A DNA stretch of 49,804 bases from Porphyra umbilicalis (GCA_002049455.2 KV919201.1:1-49804), one strand, 5' to 3'. Positions 21,570 to 32,822 are shown, numbered from the stretch's first letter. The notes: generated from the letters alone by a model not told the origin. Numbers and translations: made by a program.

Positions 21570-24500
21570 CCGCCGGGGGCGAGCCAGTCGGCAAACGCCG
21601 ACTCGGCCGCCGTCGGCGTGTGGAGGATGGAGCCGCCCGCCAAGTCGGCGGCGTGCACGGGGCCGCCGGCGGCGGCGGGGCGACGGCGCGCCGCCGCCGC
21701 CGCTTCCGCCTGCCGCTTGGCGGTGATGGCCGCCGAGGCGGCGGCGCCACCCCCCTTTGGCGGCGACCGCCACCGCATGCCGTCGCGGCCGACGGCGCCG
21801 CCGCCGCCGCCACCGCCACCGCCACCGCCGCCGCCGCGGCCGCCGCGGCCGCCGGCTTTGCCCCCGGCAGCCCGCCCGCCCCCGACGACCGTCGGGAGGG
21901 ACGTTTCGTGGTGGGCGGCGCCCCCCCCCCCCCCGGGCCACCCCGCGGCCGCGCGTCGGCCGCCGACACCGAGTGCCCCGCGCCGCCCGTGCCGCGCACA
22001 AACGACGCAAAGGCCGACTCGTAGTCGGTGCCGGCCATGGCGCCGTCGCCCCCCGAGCGGGACGGCGCCATAACTTTGGCGCCGCCGCCGCCGCCATCGC
22101 CGCCGCCGCCGCGGGCGCCCGTCGGCGGCGGCACAGACGTGGACGACGCGATGGACTGGAAGGGCGACACGTCGGACGCGCCGTCGGCGCTGCGCCCGTG
22201 GCGCCGCCGCTTCACCGCCCCGACGCACCAGCGGAGGAGGGTGGCGACGAGGATGCACGCGAGGAGGATGGCGAGGACGACCAGCAGCACGTAGAGGGCG
22301 CGGAGCCAGCACCCGTGGCTGATAAAGCAGATGAGGGACCAAAAGGAGGCGCACCCGCAGCGGCCCTTGTCGCCGTCCTCGGGGGGCGGCGTCGTTGCGG
22401 CGGTCGGCAGGTAGCCGACGCCGTCGTCCTCCACCACCCCGTCGGCGACGGTGAGCTGGTCGGCGCGGAGGTCCCCCGCCGGCGTGTCGACGGCGACCGC
22501 CTCGAGGAGTTGCCCGGTCGCCGCGTCGGCCAGTCGCGCGACGCACGACGGGAGGGCGGCCGCGTCGGCGCCGGCCGAGGGGCGGCTGACGTTGAAGCGC
22601 AGGCGCATCGACGTGGCGACGGGGATGTCGACGCCGCGGCTGTCGGTGGGGGGGGTGACGCCCCCGCCGGCGCACTGGAAGCTCACCGTGTAGCGGGCCG
22701 TGTCGGCGGGCGCCTGGCGCGCGGCCGGCTCGACGTCCCCATTCTCGGCGGCGGGCGTCATGGCAGCCTCCTGGTCAGTGTCCGCCTTCTTCTGGTCGCC
22801 GTCCTTGTTCTTGTCATCCTCGCCAGTTTTGCCCTCCTTCTTGTCGTCGCCCGCCTTCTCAGCGTTCTTCTTCTTCTCCGTGTCCTGGTCCTTCTTGCCG
22901 GCCTCGTGCTGCTTCTTGCCGGCGTGTTCCCCCTTGTGCGCTTCCTCCTTGCCGGCGTCCTTGTCCTTCTTGTCGGCACCCTCCACCTTGTCGTTGGCGG
23001 CGCCCGTGCCGCCGACGGCCCCCTTGGGCGGCGCGTCCCCGTACCGCCGTACGGTCAGGAGGAGCACCCCCGGCGCGACCGCCGCGGCGGCCGCGTCTGC
23101 CTCGGCGGCCGCCGCCCCCGCCGCCCCGCCCGCCCGCGGCGGCACGGGCGTCGGGGGGATGCGCAGCAGTTCGGCGGCGCGGAAGGAGGCGCGGCCGACG
23201 GGCGCATCCGACACATAGACGGCGGCGGCAAAGGTGAGGGTTAACTCCAGCGGCGGCACCCCATCGCCACCGCCATCGGCCGCCTTTTCCCCCTCCTTGC
23301 GGCCGCCGTCGGCCGCCGATTCCCCCTCCTTGCGGCCGCCGTCGTCTGCCTTTCCCCCCTCCTTGCCGCCGCCGCCGTCGGGCGCCCCTTCCCCCTCCTT
23401 GCGGCCGCCGTCGCCGCCACCGTCCCCGCCCGCGACGGACACCTCCCGACGGATGAGCAGCGGCGTGTCGCTGCCCCTGTCATACGTCGCGCCCGCCCCG
23501 ACGGCCCGCTCGGCAAAGAGCCGCGTGTCGGACTCGTTGCCCGACCCGTCGGCGCCCGCCGACGCGGCCGCGTACAGGTCGTCGGGGTGGCGGCCGAGGC
23601 AGTCTGCCGCCGCCGCCGCGTCGCCGCACCGCGACGGTCCGAGGCCCGCAAGCGCCGCGTGCGACGCGCCGACTTTGCCACACGTGCCGCCGCGCGCGTC
23701 GACGTCGGCGCGGGGGAGGAGGAGCCACCGCGGCGGCGCCTCGTCGACGCGGCCGGCGCAGGCGGTCGTGACCGGCGCCGCGCAGGTGGCGGGGCGGAGG
23801 AGGTAGGCGGTCGACAGGCGCGCCGACAGGGGGGCGCCCGCGTCGTCGTCGGCTGCGGCGTGGGAAACGGAGGGGAGGTCCTTGGTGGCGTGCGCGTGGC
23901 CGGCGTGACCGTCCGGGTCGTGGGCCTTGCCCTCCTCATCTTGGGGCGCGTCGCCCGTGTTGCCGGCGTACGCGCCGCCGCCATCCTTGCCGCCGTTCTT
24001 GTCCTTGCCGTCCCCCTCCTTGGGCTTGTTGTTCTCTTTGGGCGCCTCCTCCTTGGCCTTGGCATCGTCCTTTTCGTTGGTCTTGGCACCGTCCTTGTCG
24101 TTGGCCTTGGCAGCGTCCATCTCTTTGGCCTTGGCAGCCTTCTTCTCCTCCTTTTCCTCCTTCTCCTTGCGCTTCTTGTCGGCCTTTTCGCGCTTTTTGC
24201 GCTCCTTCTCCTCTGCCTTTTTCGCCTTCTTCTCCGCCTTGGTCGCCTTGGCGTCCTTTGGTGCCGCCCCGCCCACCGGCCTCGCCGCCACCCGCACCGC
24301 CCCAGACAATGACTCGGCGGTCGGCGCCGCTCCGCTGACGGTGATGCGCTCCGTGAAACACTGTTGCTCCCCGTCTTTGGGCGCTTCCGCCGCTTCCGCC
24401 GCGCCGGCGCCGCCGTACGTGCGGGCCGTGCCGTTGCCGCCGTCACCCGCCGACGGTCGCTGGCAGACGGCCACGGTGACGGTGATGTGGGTATCGGGGA

Positions 24501-25226
24501 CGCCCGCGCCCGTCACCTCGGTCACCTCGTACCAAAGCGGCGCGGAGCGGAGGCACAAGGCGATGGCACTCGGGGCCAGCCCCCCGCGGCGGCCAGAGTG
24601 GGCACGGCACACCCCCGGCTTGGCGACGGCCGCGTCGTCGTCGTCGCCCTTGGCGCCAGCGCCGCCGGCGCTGCCGTCACCCGCGCAGTCACAGCAGATG
24701 CCTTGGGAGTTGGGGATGGGCGTCGCCTTGTCTCCCGCCGGCGCCCCCCCCCCCCCTCGTAGGCCACCCCACACGACGGGGCGTCGCCCTCCTCCTCCCC
24801 ATCGACGCACACGTTGGACGGGCGGAAGGGCCCGCGGCGGTTGCCGGCCGCCCGCACGATCGACGCGGAGGCGGGTAAGCCGCCGACCCGCTTCAAGCCG
24901 TACCGCGTGACGGGCGTGCGCGTCACCGACACGGACACGTCGGCGTGGAGGCGGGGCGCGCGCACCCGCTCCACGCCCCCGTCGACCGCCCAGAGGTGCC
25001 CGCCGGCGCCGTCGAGGAGGGTGGCGGGCCCGTCGACGGGCGGCAGGGCGAGCGTGAAGGACCGCCCACAGCCGGGGACGTACGTGGGGATGGTGCCGCA
25101 GGGGGCAATGGCCCCGACCGACGCGGTCGTTTCCGCAACGACCGCCGCCGGGGCGGCGGTGGCGGCGAGGGCCACCGCCGCCACGGCCGCCAGCCGCAGC
25201 GCCATCACCGCCAGCCGCTGCTGCAT
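21190..25226 (-). CDS. HAP2: HAP2/GCS1 gamete membrane fusogen
   Basis: A single-pass type I membrane protein that merges gamete membranes in algae, plants, protists and many animals. Residues 1-32 form a signal peptide (MALRLAAVAAVALAATAAPA core). The family signature is clear: Cys-rich DAPSCGVAYEGG then IPNSQGICCDC (about 155-180), followed by CLRSAPLWYEVTEVTGAG. One transmembrane helix (ALYVLLVVLAILLACILVATLL, about 980-1003) precedes a basic KRRRH and a ~340-residue cytoplasmic tail. The ~950-residue ectodomain carries three charged low-complexity inserts: Lys/Glu-rich (about 321-420), a tandem GGRKEGE-type repeat (about 595-655) and Lys/Asp/Glu-rich (about 744-822). Frame changes are required at C runs near 24747-24761, 21917-21932 and 21536-21568. 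The tail end (EARQRFFGNPHPS...) is in frame with the 21190 stop. Confidence 0.88.
23282..23440 (-). repeat. In-frame tandem repeat inside HAP2
   Basis: Units of about 33-36 bp encode GGRKEGE(S/K)AADG and variants, roughly four copies. On the plus strand each contains TCCCCCTCCTTGCGGCCGCC. Unit length is a multiple of 3, so the frame is kept. Confidence 0.7.
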
Positions 25227-26481
25227 CGTGCGGTGCGTGGTCGGGCGCCTGTGTGTACGAGCACCGCCGCGGGGGGGCACCATACCATTCCCGACCCGCG
25301 GGGCGTGCCGTCGGGGTGGTCGTCACTTTGCAGCGGTGTGGGTGCCGCCGGTCGTGCAACAAAGAGTCGTCGATGGCGGGCGCGACGTCGACGGCGGTGC
25401 CGGTGCGGCGGTGCGGGGGGCGCAGTCGTGCGCCTGTGGCGCGCCCGCCGGACCCGCCGCGGGGCGTGTTCGTAGGGGGGCGCCAGACGCCAGCAAGGGG
25501 AGCGGGCGGGCGGCTCCCGCACGCGTGGGCGCGCCACGCAAGCGCCCGCTGCCGCAGGCCGTGGCGCTGACAGGCGAGCGCCGCGCGCCGCGCTACGGAA
25601 GCCACGACGTGGCGCTCCTGGGACGCGGCACGCCACAGGTCACCGCTACAGAGTTAATGGCTTTTTCACCGGCGGCGTTGTTTTCCCACCCCCCCCCCCC
25701 CCCCCAGCCCCCCCCCCTTCACAGCGCCAGCGTGTCATCCGAGCAGGCGCAGCTGTCACGGCGGCCTCGCCTTGTCCCCCGTGGCGCCCACGGCGCGCGT
25801 GTCAGTCGGCACGGCCGCCGACGCGGCCGGCGGGTGGCGGCACCGCGCCATCAACGAATGCACGCACGGAGAGGGGTGAAGGGCGGCGCAACGCACCGGC
25901 GTGGGGAGACCACGCACGGCACGCCCGGTGCTTCCAGCCCGCCCTGGGCGTGGCGGGGGCGTCGGGGTCACGGCGCATCGGCCGGTGGCCGCGACACGAA
26001 ATTCTTTCGTCAGCCCGCGGGCGGGCGCGCGGGAACCGGCGCTGACGGCGGTGCGTCGGTACGCAGCTAGCCAAGGGTTGAGGCGCCCCACGCCGGTCGC
26101 TTTCGTCTCAGAGGCGGGGACATCTTTGGCATTCAGACACGCGCGGCAAAATCAATGACAGCCACGTAACTGGCTAAAAAGACAAGAAAAAAAGCGATGA
26201 CGCGCCAAGAGGAGGCGACAGCAGAGAAAACAGCAAAAATCAAAGGCGGTCGCCCACCACTGAAGGCAGAAACACTCGCGTCCTGCACCCTGTGGTGCAC
26301 AAGAACGAGAGAATACAAGTGACGCACAAGAACACGAGATCCCTCCAACGCGGCGGCTGCCTCGCCAGCGCTTACAAAGCGCCGACGGCAAAAAAGCCGT
26401 CGACCAGTCTCCCCAACCACCCGACACTCACCGAGTACGAACCCGCCACTCGACCACCACACCCACTACAACCAGCGCAGG
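25227..26481. other. Spacer between HAP2 start and FBPase-like gene end
   Basis: It should contain the HAP2 promoter and 5' UTR (25227 upward) and the 3' UTR of the gene on the right. The AT-richer stretch 26140-26470 has short open frames without homology. C runs at 25687-25705 and 25709-25728. No gene is seen. Confidence 0.4.
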
Positions 26482-27954
26482 TCAAAGCACGGGCAGGTGC
26501 GCACACACAAAGCCGTCAATGTCCTCGTCAAGCGTCACCCCCCGCGTCGGGGACCTGCCGCCAAAGCTCCCCACGGAGCGCGCTCCGCTCGACGAGCGGC
26601 GGAGGCACGCGTCAATGCTGTGCGTGCGGCGAAGCATGGCCATCGGGTCCGACTTGGGTCCGCTGCCCCACGGCGCCGTCCGAAAGTGCGATGCGCACAA
26701 GGACACGTCGTCTTCAGAGCCCAAGATAATCGGCACCCGGTGGTGCACACTCTCAGGTTGGATGTCCAAAATGGGCTTGCGGCCCGTGCTCGCCTCCCCC
26801 CCCGCCTGCTCGGCCACAAACGCCAGCGGGCCCGCCTCGTACAAGAGCTTCAACCGGCCCATCGGGCGGCCAGCATGCGCCGGGTAGATGAAGACGCCCC
26901 CGTACAAGAGCGTGCGGTGGACGTCGGGTACCATGGAGCCGAGGTAGCGGCACGTGCGTGGCGCGCCGTCCAGCGTCGGCTCCTCCTTGAGCGTCTCGAG
27001 CATCAGCTTGGTGCGCTCATCAAAGGAGGATGCGTAGCCCTCATTGATGCTGTAGGTTTCCCCTGCGAAAGGCACTTGCAGGCGTGGGTGCGTCAGCACA
27101 AACTCTTGGAGAGACGGGTCGAGCGTAAAGCCGTCGACACCGTGGCCCGTCGTCAGTACCAGCATCGTTGACGACCCGTAGACGGCGTAGCCAGCGGCGA
27201 CCAGCTGCCGCGCCGGCTGAAGAACGTCCATGAGGCTCGGCTCCTCCCCCGCAGCCGTCAGCTGCCGGAAGATGCCGAAAATGGCGCCCATGTCCTGCGT
27301 CGGCGGCTCGGCAAGGCCCGTCAGCGGGTCAAAGACGACCGCGTACTGCCCCGTGCCCGGGTCCGATACAGCAATGGGCTCTTCACACTCCTCCGAGACG
27401 AGGAGGGAGCACGCCCGCGACGCGGTCAGCGACTTGATCCACGTCTCGTTGGCCGCCTCGTTGGCCTCCCGCACGTTCTTGGCGCCGGCGGAGCGCGGCA
27501 GCCCGAGGCACCGCACCATGGCGCCGACCGTCTTGACGGAGAAGGTGACTGCCGACAGCAGAGTGACGAGGTCCATCAGCGAGTCCCCACTGGAAGCGCC
27601 TTCGGACGAAAAGTGGACGCCCTCCTCGAGCCGATGCACGTGCTTCTGGGCTTCCGCAAAGAGGTGCGTCGTCAGCGTCCGCCCCGCCGACGGATGGAGG
27701 CCGCTCGGAGAGGGGGGGGGAGACGGGGGGCGCTCGCCACCCACCATGTCGCCGCCGCCGCGGCCGCGGCCGCCGAGGGACAGGCCAGCGAGGCCGCCGC
27801 CCAGGCCGGCCAAGCCCGGACCGCTCGACTCGCCGAGGCGCACAAAGCCACCGCCGCCACCGCCGCCACCACCACCGCGCCGCGGCGGGGCGTCGACGTC
27901 TAGGCCTGCCGCCGCGCCGCGCATCGAGCGCGGCGGATCGCCGCGCCCGGCCAT
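26482..27954 (-). CDS. Fructose-1,6-bisphosphatase-like protein with altered active site
   Basis: A single uninterrupted frame of 490 residues, longer than the usual 330-410. The FBPase fold is clear from residue ~94: SEECEEP (187-192), VVFDPLTG (207-213), YSINEG (301-306), RYLGSMVPDVHRTLLYGG (336-353), LLYEAGPLAFVAEQAGGEASTG (370-391), ILDIQP. FBPases hydrolyse fructose 1,6-bisphosphate to fructose 6-phosphate. The near-invariant DPLDGSSNID reads DPLTGLAEPPTQD, so the second metal-binding Asp is Thr212, and the KKLDVLSN segment reads NEAANETW. The metal-site Glu188/Glu189, Asp209 and Glu373 remain. It may be inactive or altered. An N-terminal Gly-rich extension (1-90) and a C-terminal tail with RRTHS and RRSSS, candidate kinase sites, are additional. 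Start ATG in GAACGATGG. Confidence 0.85.
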   Translation of the reverse strand: MAGRGDPPRSMRGAAAGLDVDAPPRRGGGGGGGGGGFVRLGESSGPGLAGLGGGLAGLSLGGRGRGGGDMVGGERPPSPPPSPSGLHPSAGRTLTTHLFAEAQKHVHRLEEGVHFSSEGASSGDSLMDLVTLLSAVTFSVKTVGAMVRCLGLPRSAGAKNVREANEAANETWIKSLTASRACSLLVSEECEEPIAVSDPGTGQYAVVFDPLTGLAEPPTQDMGAIFGIFRQLTAAGEEPSLMDVLQPARQLVAAGYAVYGSSTMLVLTTGHGVDGFTLDPSLQEFVLTHPRLQVPFAGETYSINEGYASSFDERTKLMLETLKEEPTLDGAPRTCRYLGSMVPDVHRTLLYGGVFIYPAHAGRPMGRLKLLYEAGPLAFVAEQAGGEASTGRKPILDIQPESVHHRVPIILGSEDDVSLCASHFRTAPWGSGPKSDPMAMLRRTHSIDACLRRSSSGARSVGSFGGRSPTRGVTLDEDIDGFVCAHLPVL

Positions 27955-29259
27955 CGTTCAAGTAGAAAGAGGCGCGCGAGGGGGGCGCCCTACGGGATCC
28001 AGAAGTGCGGTTTGCCCCTGCGCGTGACACATCCCCTGCAGGGACCGCCCACCCAGCGCCACACGTCGGGCAGGAAGAGAGGACAGATAGGACAGATAGA
28101 CGGCAACGGCGGGTGGCCGGGGGGCGCGCTGTGACCACGGGCGCGCCGAAACGGCATGGGATGGGGGAGACACGAGGCACACGGCCGTATGCGCTCAACA
28201 GCAAGCACCACAACCCCTCCTGGCGGGCCCAAGCACCACCCACCTCTGGGCCATTCCAGCTGGAGGCGCCACAGACAAGAAAAAAGAGGGGAGGCGGGTC
28301 ACAGCCACACCAGGCAGGCGGTCACCTGCCGACCCCCCGCGTGCGCCCCAGCCGGTCAGTGTCGGGCAGCTGTCTCTCGCAATAGGATGCGAATGGCCAC
28401 CACCGCCCCAGGCCCCACGTGCTTCTGCTTCCGCCGCCCCACAGACCGCCTCGACTGCACCAACCGGCGCACTTGGCTTTTGGCTGGCTCTGTGGAAGTT
28501 GTTCTGGAGGGGCGGGCCTCCACGCCCTAAAAAAAGACAGGCGGCGTTCCCCTCCTTGGTGCGGCTCGGCGTGCGAAAAAAGAGGGCGTGCGACGCGCCC
28601 CCTTGCTCCATTCGATTTCGGGCCTGTCAAGGCCTGTCTGCGCCCAATAGGCTCCCCAGATGGCGGCAACTGTGGGGAAGCAGGCTGGCGACTAAAACGG
28701 CCCGATGGGCGACCATCACCAGGCACGCATGGGAGATGACGCTGATTGGCCATCCACCCCCCTCCCTGCCCGTTCGCGATCAGCTGATGGGGTGGCGGTC
28801 GAGCAACGGACGGATTGACTCCCCAGTTGAACCGTCGTCGGTACATGTATCTCCCTTCCAATCACGGGCCGAGACCTGCATCTCTCAGATCCCCGGGAGC
28901 CAACTTGCACGCAAGGAGCTCAACTGCAGTATGTACTGAGACTGTAGCAGCAGGCATCAATGGCTTGCATTCCAAAAGCAACCTGAATCGGCTTTTCCCG
29001 CGGTCTATGGCAGCGGCAGAGTTGCCGAAGTAGATCGAAGGTGAAGGGTGGGCAAACCGGTTTGCCGCGCTCCCAATTGGGAGCGCGATTCTGGTGGTCT
29101 GCAGACGAGGAGCTTCTGCATCCAGTTTCTTTTTTGCGCATCGACAACAGATAAAAGGAAACCGAGACGCGTCGTTCATTGTCTACCGTCACCCTCAGAA
29201 TAACTGAACCGTCCCAGTCATCAGTCTCCGATCAATGCTTGCACCGACCGCCACTCGCC
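27955..29259. other. Spacer upstream of the FBPase-like gene
   Basis: Probable promoter of the gene at 26482-27954, plus the 3' flank of the gene at 29260-31821. It holds two abutting perfect palindromes (29051-29087) and an ATTGGC motif near 28744. Open frames here show no domain pattern. Confidence 0.4.
29051..29087. repeat. Two abutting perfect palindromes (16 bp and 22 bp)
   Basis: GGCAAACCGGTTTGCC (29051-29066) and an overlapping 22-bp palindrome at 29066-29087 centred on CCCAATTGGG are each perfectly self-complementary. They share base 29066. They lie 173 bp past the stop codon of the RE/D-rich gene and about 1.1 kb upstream of the FBPase-like start. Confidence 0.9.
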
Positions 29260-31676
29260 CTACGAAGCCTCTGACACCTGGTAGCTGAGCATGCGCAGTA
29301 ACACACTCGTGCTCCCCGTGCCATGCTTCTTCTGCACGCCCACCCGCAGCACGCCGCTGAGGGGCAGGTAGTTGCGCTTACTCGTGTACACGTACGCGCC
29401 GCCCATGCCGCCCTCCTCGGGCGGGTCGACGGCGGAGGGGGCCCCCCCCAGGGACCACGAGGACACCCGGTAGCGCCCGTCCCACACGTCCGCCATCTTG
29501 AGGTTCCGCCCGTGCACGACCTCCATCCCCGACGGCGGGTGCACCCGGAACTTGACGCCGAGCGCCGACACGCCGCCGAGGGGAATGGCCCGCGGCGGCG
29601 GCGGCGGGCCGCCGCCGCCACCCCCGCGCGCGCCGCCGCCCCGCGGCCGGCCGCCGCCGCCGCCCACCTCGGCCGGCGGCGTCGGCAAAAAGAGGGTGTG
29701 GGAAAAGGTGGACCCGTCCCACGCCAGCGAGAAGGTCGGGGAGGAGAGCAGGCGCACCTCCCCGCCCCGCGTGATGTCCGCGACTTCCAGCGAGAAGCGG
29801 TTGGTGGTCGGGTACCGCAGGTGGCTGCCGACCGAGCCACCCTTTTTGGGGGGGGGAGCGGCACTCGGGGGGGGGGGGGAGCGCCCCCGCAGGGGGGGGG
29901 AGAGGGGGACCACCCGCCGCGCGGGGGCTTTGCCATTGCCCCGGCCGCCCGTGGTGGGGTAGCCCCGGCCGCTGCCGCCGCCGCCGCCGCCGCCGCCGCT
30001 GCCGGTACCATGGCCGTAACCGGCCTGCCAACTGCCGCTGTCGCCACCCGCCGTCGACGCGGCGGCGGCGCCTCGGTGGCGCGACGGGCCACCACCGCCG
30101 GCACCGACCGCCCAGTCGCGCCGCTCGCGGCCGCGGTCGGCCTCCTTGGCGCGGACACGGCGGTCCCGCTCGCGCTCCCGCTCCCGCTCCTGCGCCCGCT
30201 CCCGCTCCCGCTCCCGCTCCCGCTCCCGCGCGCGCTCACGTTCCCGCTCCCGCCCCCGCCGGTCCCGCCCGTCGCGCCCCCCCCCTGGGTGCCCCCCGGG
30301 CGGCGCGAGTGCCCCCCCCCCCGTCCGAGCTGTCGCTGCTGGCGCCCCTCCTCCAGGGGGCGGCGGGACCGCCGCCGACGCTGCTGCTGTCGCCGCCACT
30401 GTCCGAGACGCTCCCCGCGCTGCTCGACGCGTCACTGTCCGTCCCGCATCGGCGGCAGCCGTCGGCGCGGCGGCCGTGCGCGCGGAGGCGGCCGCCGGTG
30501 CGCCGCCCGCCGCCGGCGCCGCGCGCCCGCCGCCCGCCCGCCGCCGGCGGGTGGCGTCGCGGGACGGCCCGCCCGCCGCCGCTGCCGCTGCTCGCATCGG
30601 TCAAGTCAAAAGCGTCGGAGAGGGTGCCCTCGTCCATGTCATCCTCATCGTCGTCGTCGTCGTCGTCGTCGTCGTCATTGTCGTCGTCGTCGTCGACGTC
30701 GTCAAAGATGTCCTCGATAGTGTACTCCCGCGCCGCCGCGTCGCCGTCGCCTTCCATGTCCACATCGTCGGCGGGGGGGGGGGAGGGAGGACGACGGGCG
30801 CCAGGTCGGGGAGCGCCGGCACGCGGCGGCGGCGCTTGGCCGCGGGGCCCGCCGGCGGCGTTGGGGCGGCGGCGGGGGGCTCCGCCGCCGCCGCCCACCC
30901 CTCCGCCACCGTCTCGTCATCGCTGGCGGCGGCTGCGCCACCGTCACCCGCCGCGGTGCGCTCCTCGCGCCGCCCCCCCCCGCCGCCGGCCGCCGCCGCA
31001 TCCCCCCCCGCCGCGGCTGCCGCCCCCCCCCCCGCCTCCCCCCCCCCCCCCCCCCCCCTCCACCCGGATGACCGTGTCGGACCAGAGCCCCCCCCCCCAT
31101 CCCCTCCCCCCCCCCCCCCCCCCTGCACCGCCGCAGCGACCGACTCGCGGGCGACCGCCGCCGCCGCCGCGAGGGCGCCCTTGACCTCCTCCCGCAGCCG
31201 CCCCGCCTCGGCGGTGGCCGCGTCGGCCATCGCCGTTTGGCGGTGGGCTTCCCCCGCTTGGCGCGCCGCCTCTGCCTGCGCGCGCCGCACGGCGGCGGCG
31301 GCGGCGACGAGCTCCTCGCGGAGCCCCTCGGCGACGGCGACGGCCGCGTCGGCGCGCTGCTGCGCCGCCTCTGCGGCGCCCGCCGAGCGCCGTGCCGCCG
31401 CCTCGGCGGCGGCCATCGAGGCGGGCGACGCCGCGTCAGCAATGGCGGCGGCGACGGCGCGCCGCGTCGCGGCCGCGGCAGCGGCCGCGGCGGTGCGGGA
31501 CGCGGTGGCGGCTTCGCGGGCGGCGACGCGGAGGCGTGCATTTTCCACTTCGAGGAGCTCGGCTTTGGTGAGGAGCTCCGTGTTGACCGCGCAGCCGGGG
31601 CAGGGAGGGCGGAGGAGGCCGCCACTCTCGCTGCCGCCGCCGCTACCGCCGCCGCCGCTGCCGCCGCCGCTGCCGC

Positions 31677-31707
<31 letters not shown>

Positions 31708-31821
31708 GCTGCCGCCGCCGCCGCCACCGCCGGCGCTGCCGCGGTCACCGCCGCCGCCGTTGCCAACATGAAACCCGCCGCCACTGCCGCCGCTGCCGTG
31801 GCGGGCGGCGGGGGCGCCCAT
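29260..31821 (-). CDS. Large low-complexity protein with RE repeats, Asp run and conserved-looking C-terminal domain
   Basis: I do not recognise this gene. Start at ATG 31821; the same frame also runs upstream without another ATG. The N-terminus is Gly/Ser-rich, then CPGC and an Ala-rich coiled coil (ELLTKAELLEVENARLR to REELVAAAAAVRRAQAEA). Later come KRRRR, a long Asp run with EYTIEDIFDDVDDDD (plus strand 30650-30700), Ser/Asp clusters and a block of RE dipeptides (plus strand 30160-30250). The last ~190 residues (YPTTNRFSLEVADITRGG to VLLRMLSYQVSEAS) have normal composition and look like a folded beta-rich domain. RE/RD and acid runs suggest a nuclear role. Frame changes are needed at runs near 30769-30782 and 30311-30322; the frame across 31020-31125 is ambiguous. 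Confidence 0.65.
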
Positions 31822-32516
31822 GCGGGCAATGAGGAAAGGGAGGGGAGGGAGGCGCCAGAGGGGCACACGGGGGCGCGACGCGGGGAAGCGTGGTGCATCC
31901 GGCTCCTGCTCGTGCGCCGTTCGCGCGGGCCGGGGAGGCGGCGGCGGTGTTTTGCTGGACGCGACAGCGCCACGTATACCGGGCGGTCCCAGTTGGGAGA
32001 GGCTTGTATCAGTAATCTACCTAACTGGTCGATGACAACCGGCTCAATTCCACCAGGTCGCCATTCGATCGTGAAGACTGCGCGACGTGGTTTCTTGGTT
32101 TTTTTTTCCCATCTTCCAACACCTTCGGGTGTATGCTCTTTTCCCCTATGCACCACGTCGCCCACGCCGTTGCTCGTCGCCGTCTGGTACAACTGGCAGC
32201 CGCTTGAGAGCGCCAGCTGCACAAGACAATCGTCTCTCTGCTACCTCCTTGACTGAAGCAGCGCCACTGTGCGCCGTTTTCGGAGGTCTCGGACTGCCAG
32301 TCCCAAACTGCCGGCCTCGCCGACATCTGCGGTGCCTACGCACCGGTCGCTGGCGCTCTACCGGCTACACACGCCCGCGGCACGAAGTGGTCACCTCTCC
32401 GACGTGCGCGTGTTTCGCATTGTCTTGGCGGCACCTGCGCGTCTGCGCGACCGCAACGGCAGCCGCCTTGGCGACGCGGGCGGCCGCCACCGCGGCCGGG
32501 CGCCCCCCCTCCCGCC
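31822..32516. promoter_or_regulatory. Divergent intergenic region between the RE/D-rich and small membrane-protein genes
   Basis: About 700 bp separate two ATGs that face away from each other. It is AT-richer than the flanking coding DNA and includes a T9 tract at 32100-32108. It should contain both promoters. No specific element could be identified. Confidence 0.35.
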
Positions 32517-32790
32517 ATGGCCGTCCTCACCACCCTCCTCGCCTTTTCGCTGGCCAAAAAAGTCGCCGTCCTCACCGTCGCCTACGCGTACGGCCTCCCC
32601 CGTGTGTACCGCGTGGTCCTCCGCACGGCGCGGGTGCACGTGGCGCAGGCCGGCGCGCGGACGCTCATTGCGCGGTCCACGAGCCGCACGCTCCGCACGC
32701 TGCGGCTGCCGGCCAAGGCGGTTGCGGCCGTGCGGGGGCGGTTGCGTGGGGAGGTGCCACCGGGGGAGGGGGTCACCGCCGCCTCGGCGG

Positions 32791-32822
<32 letters not shown>

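Noticed and set aside
20605..22073. Pro/Arg-rich plus-strand frames opposite the HAP2 C-terminus
   Set aside because: Antisense of Gly/Ala-rich HAP2 tail codons; the minus strand carries the continuous signal-peptide, Cys-core and transmembrane pattern.
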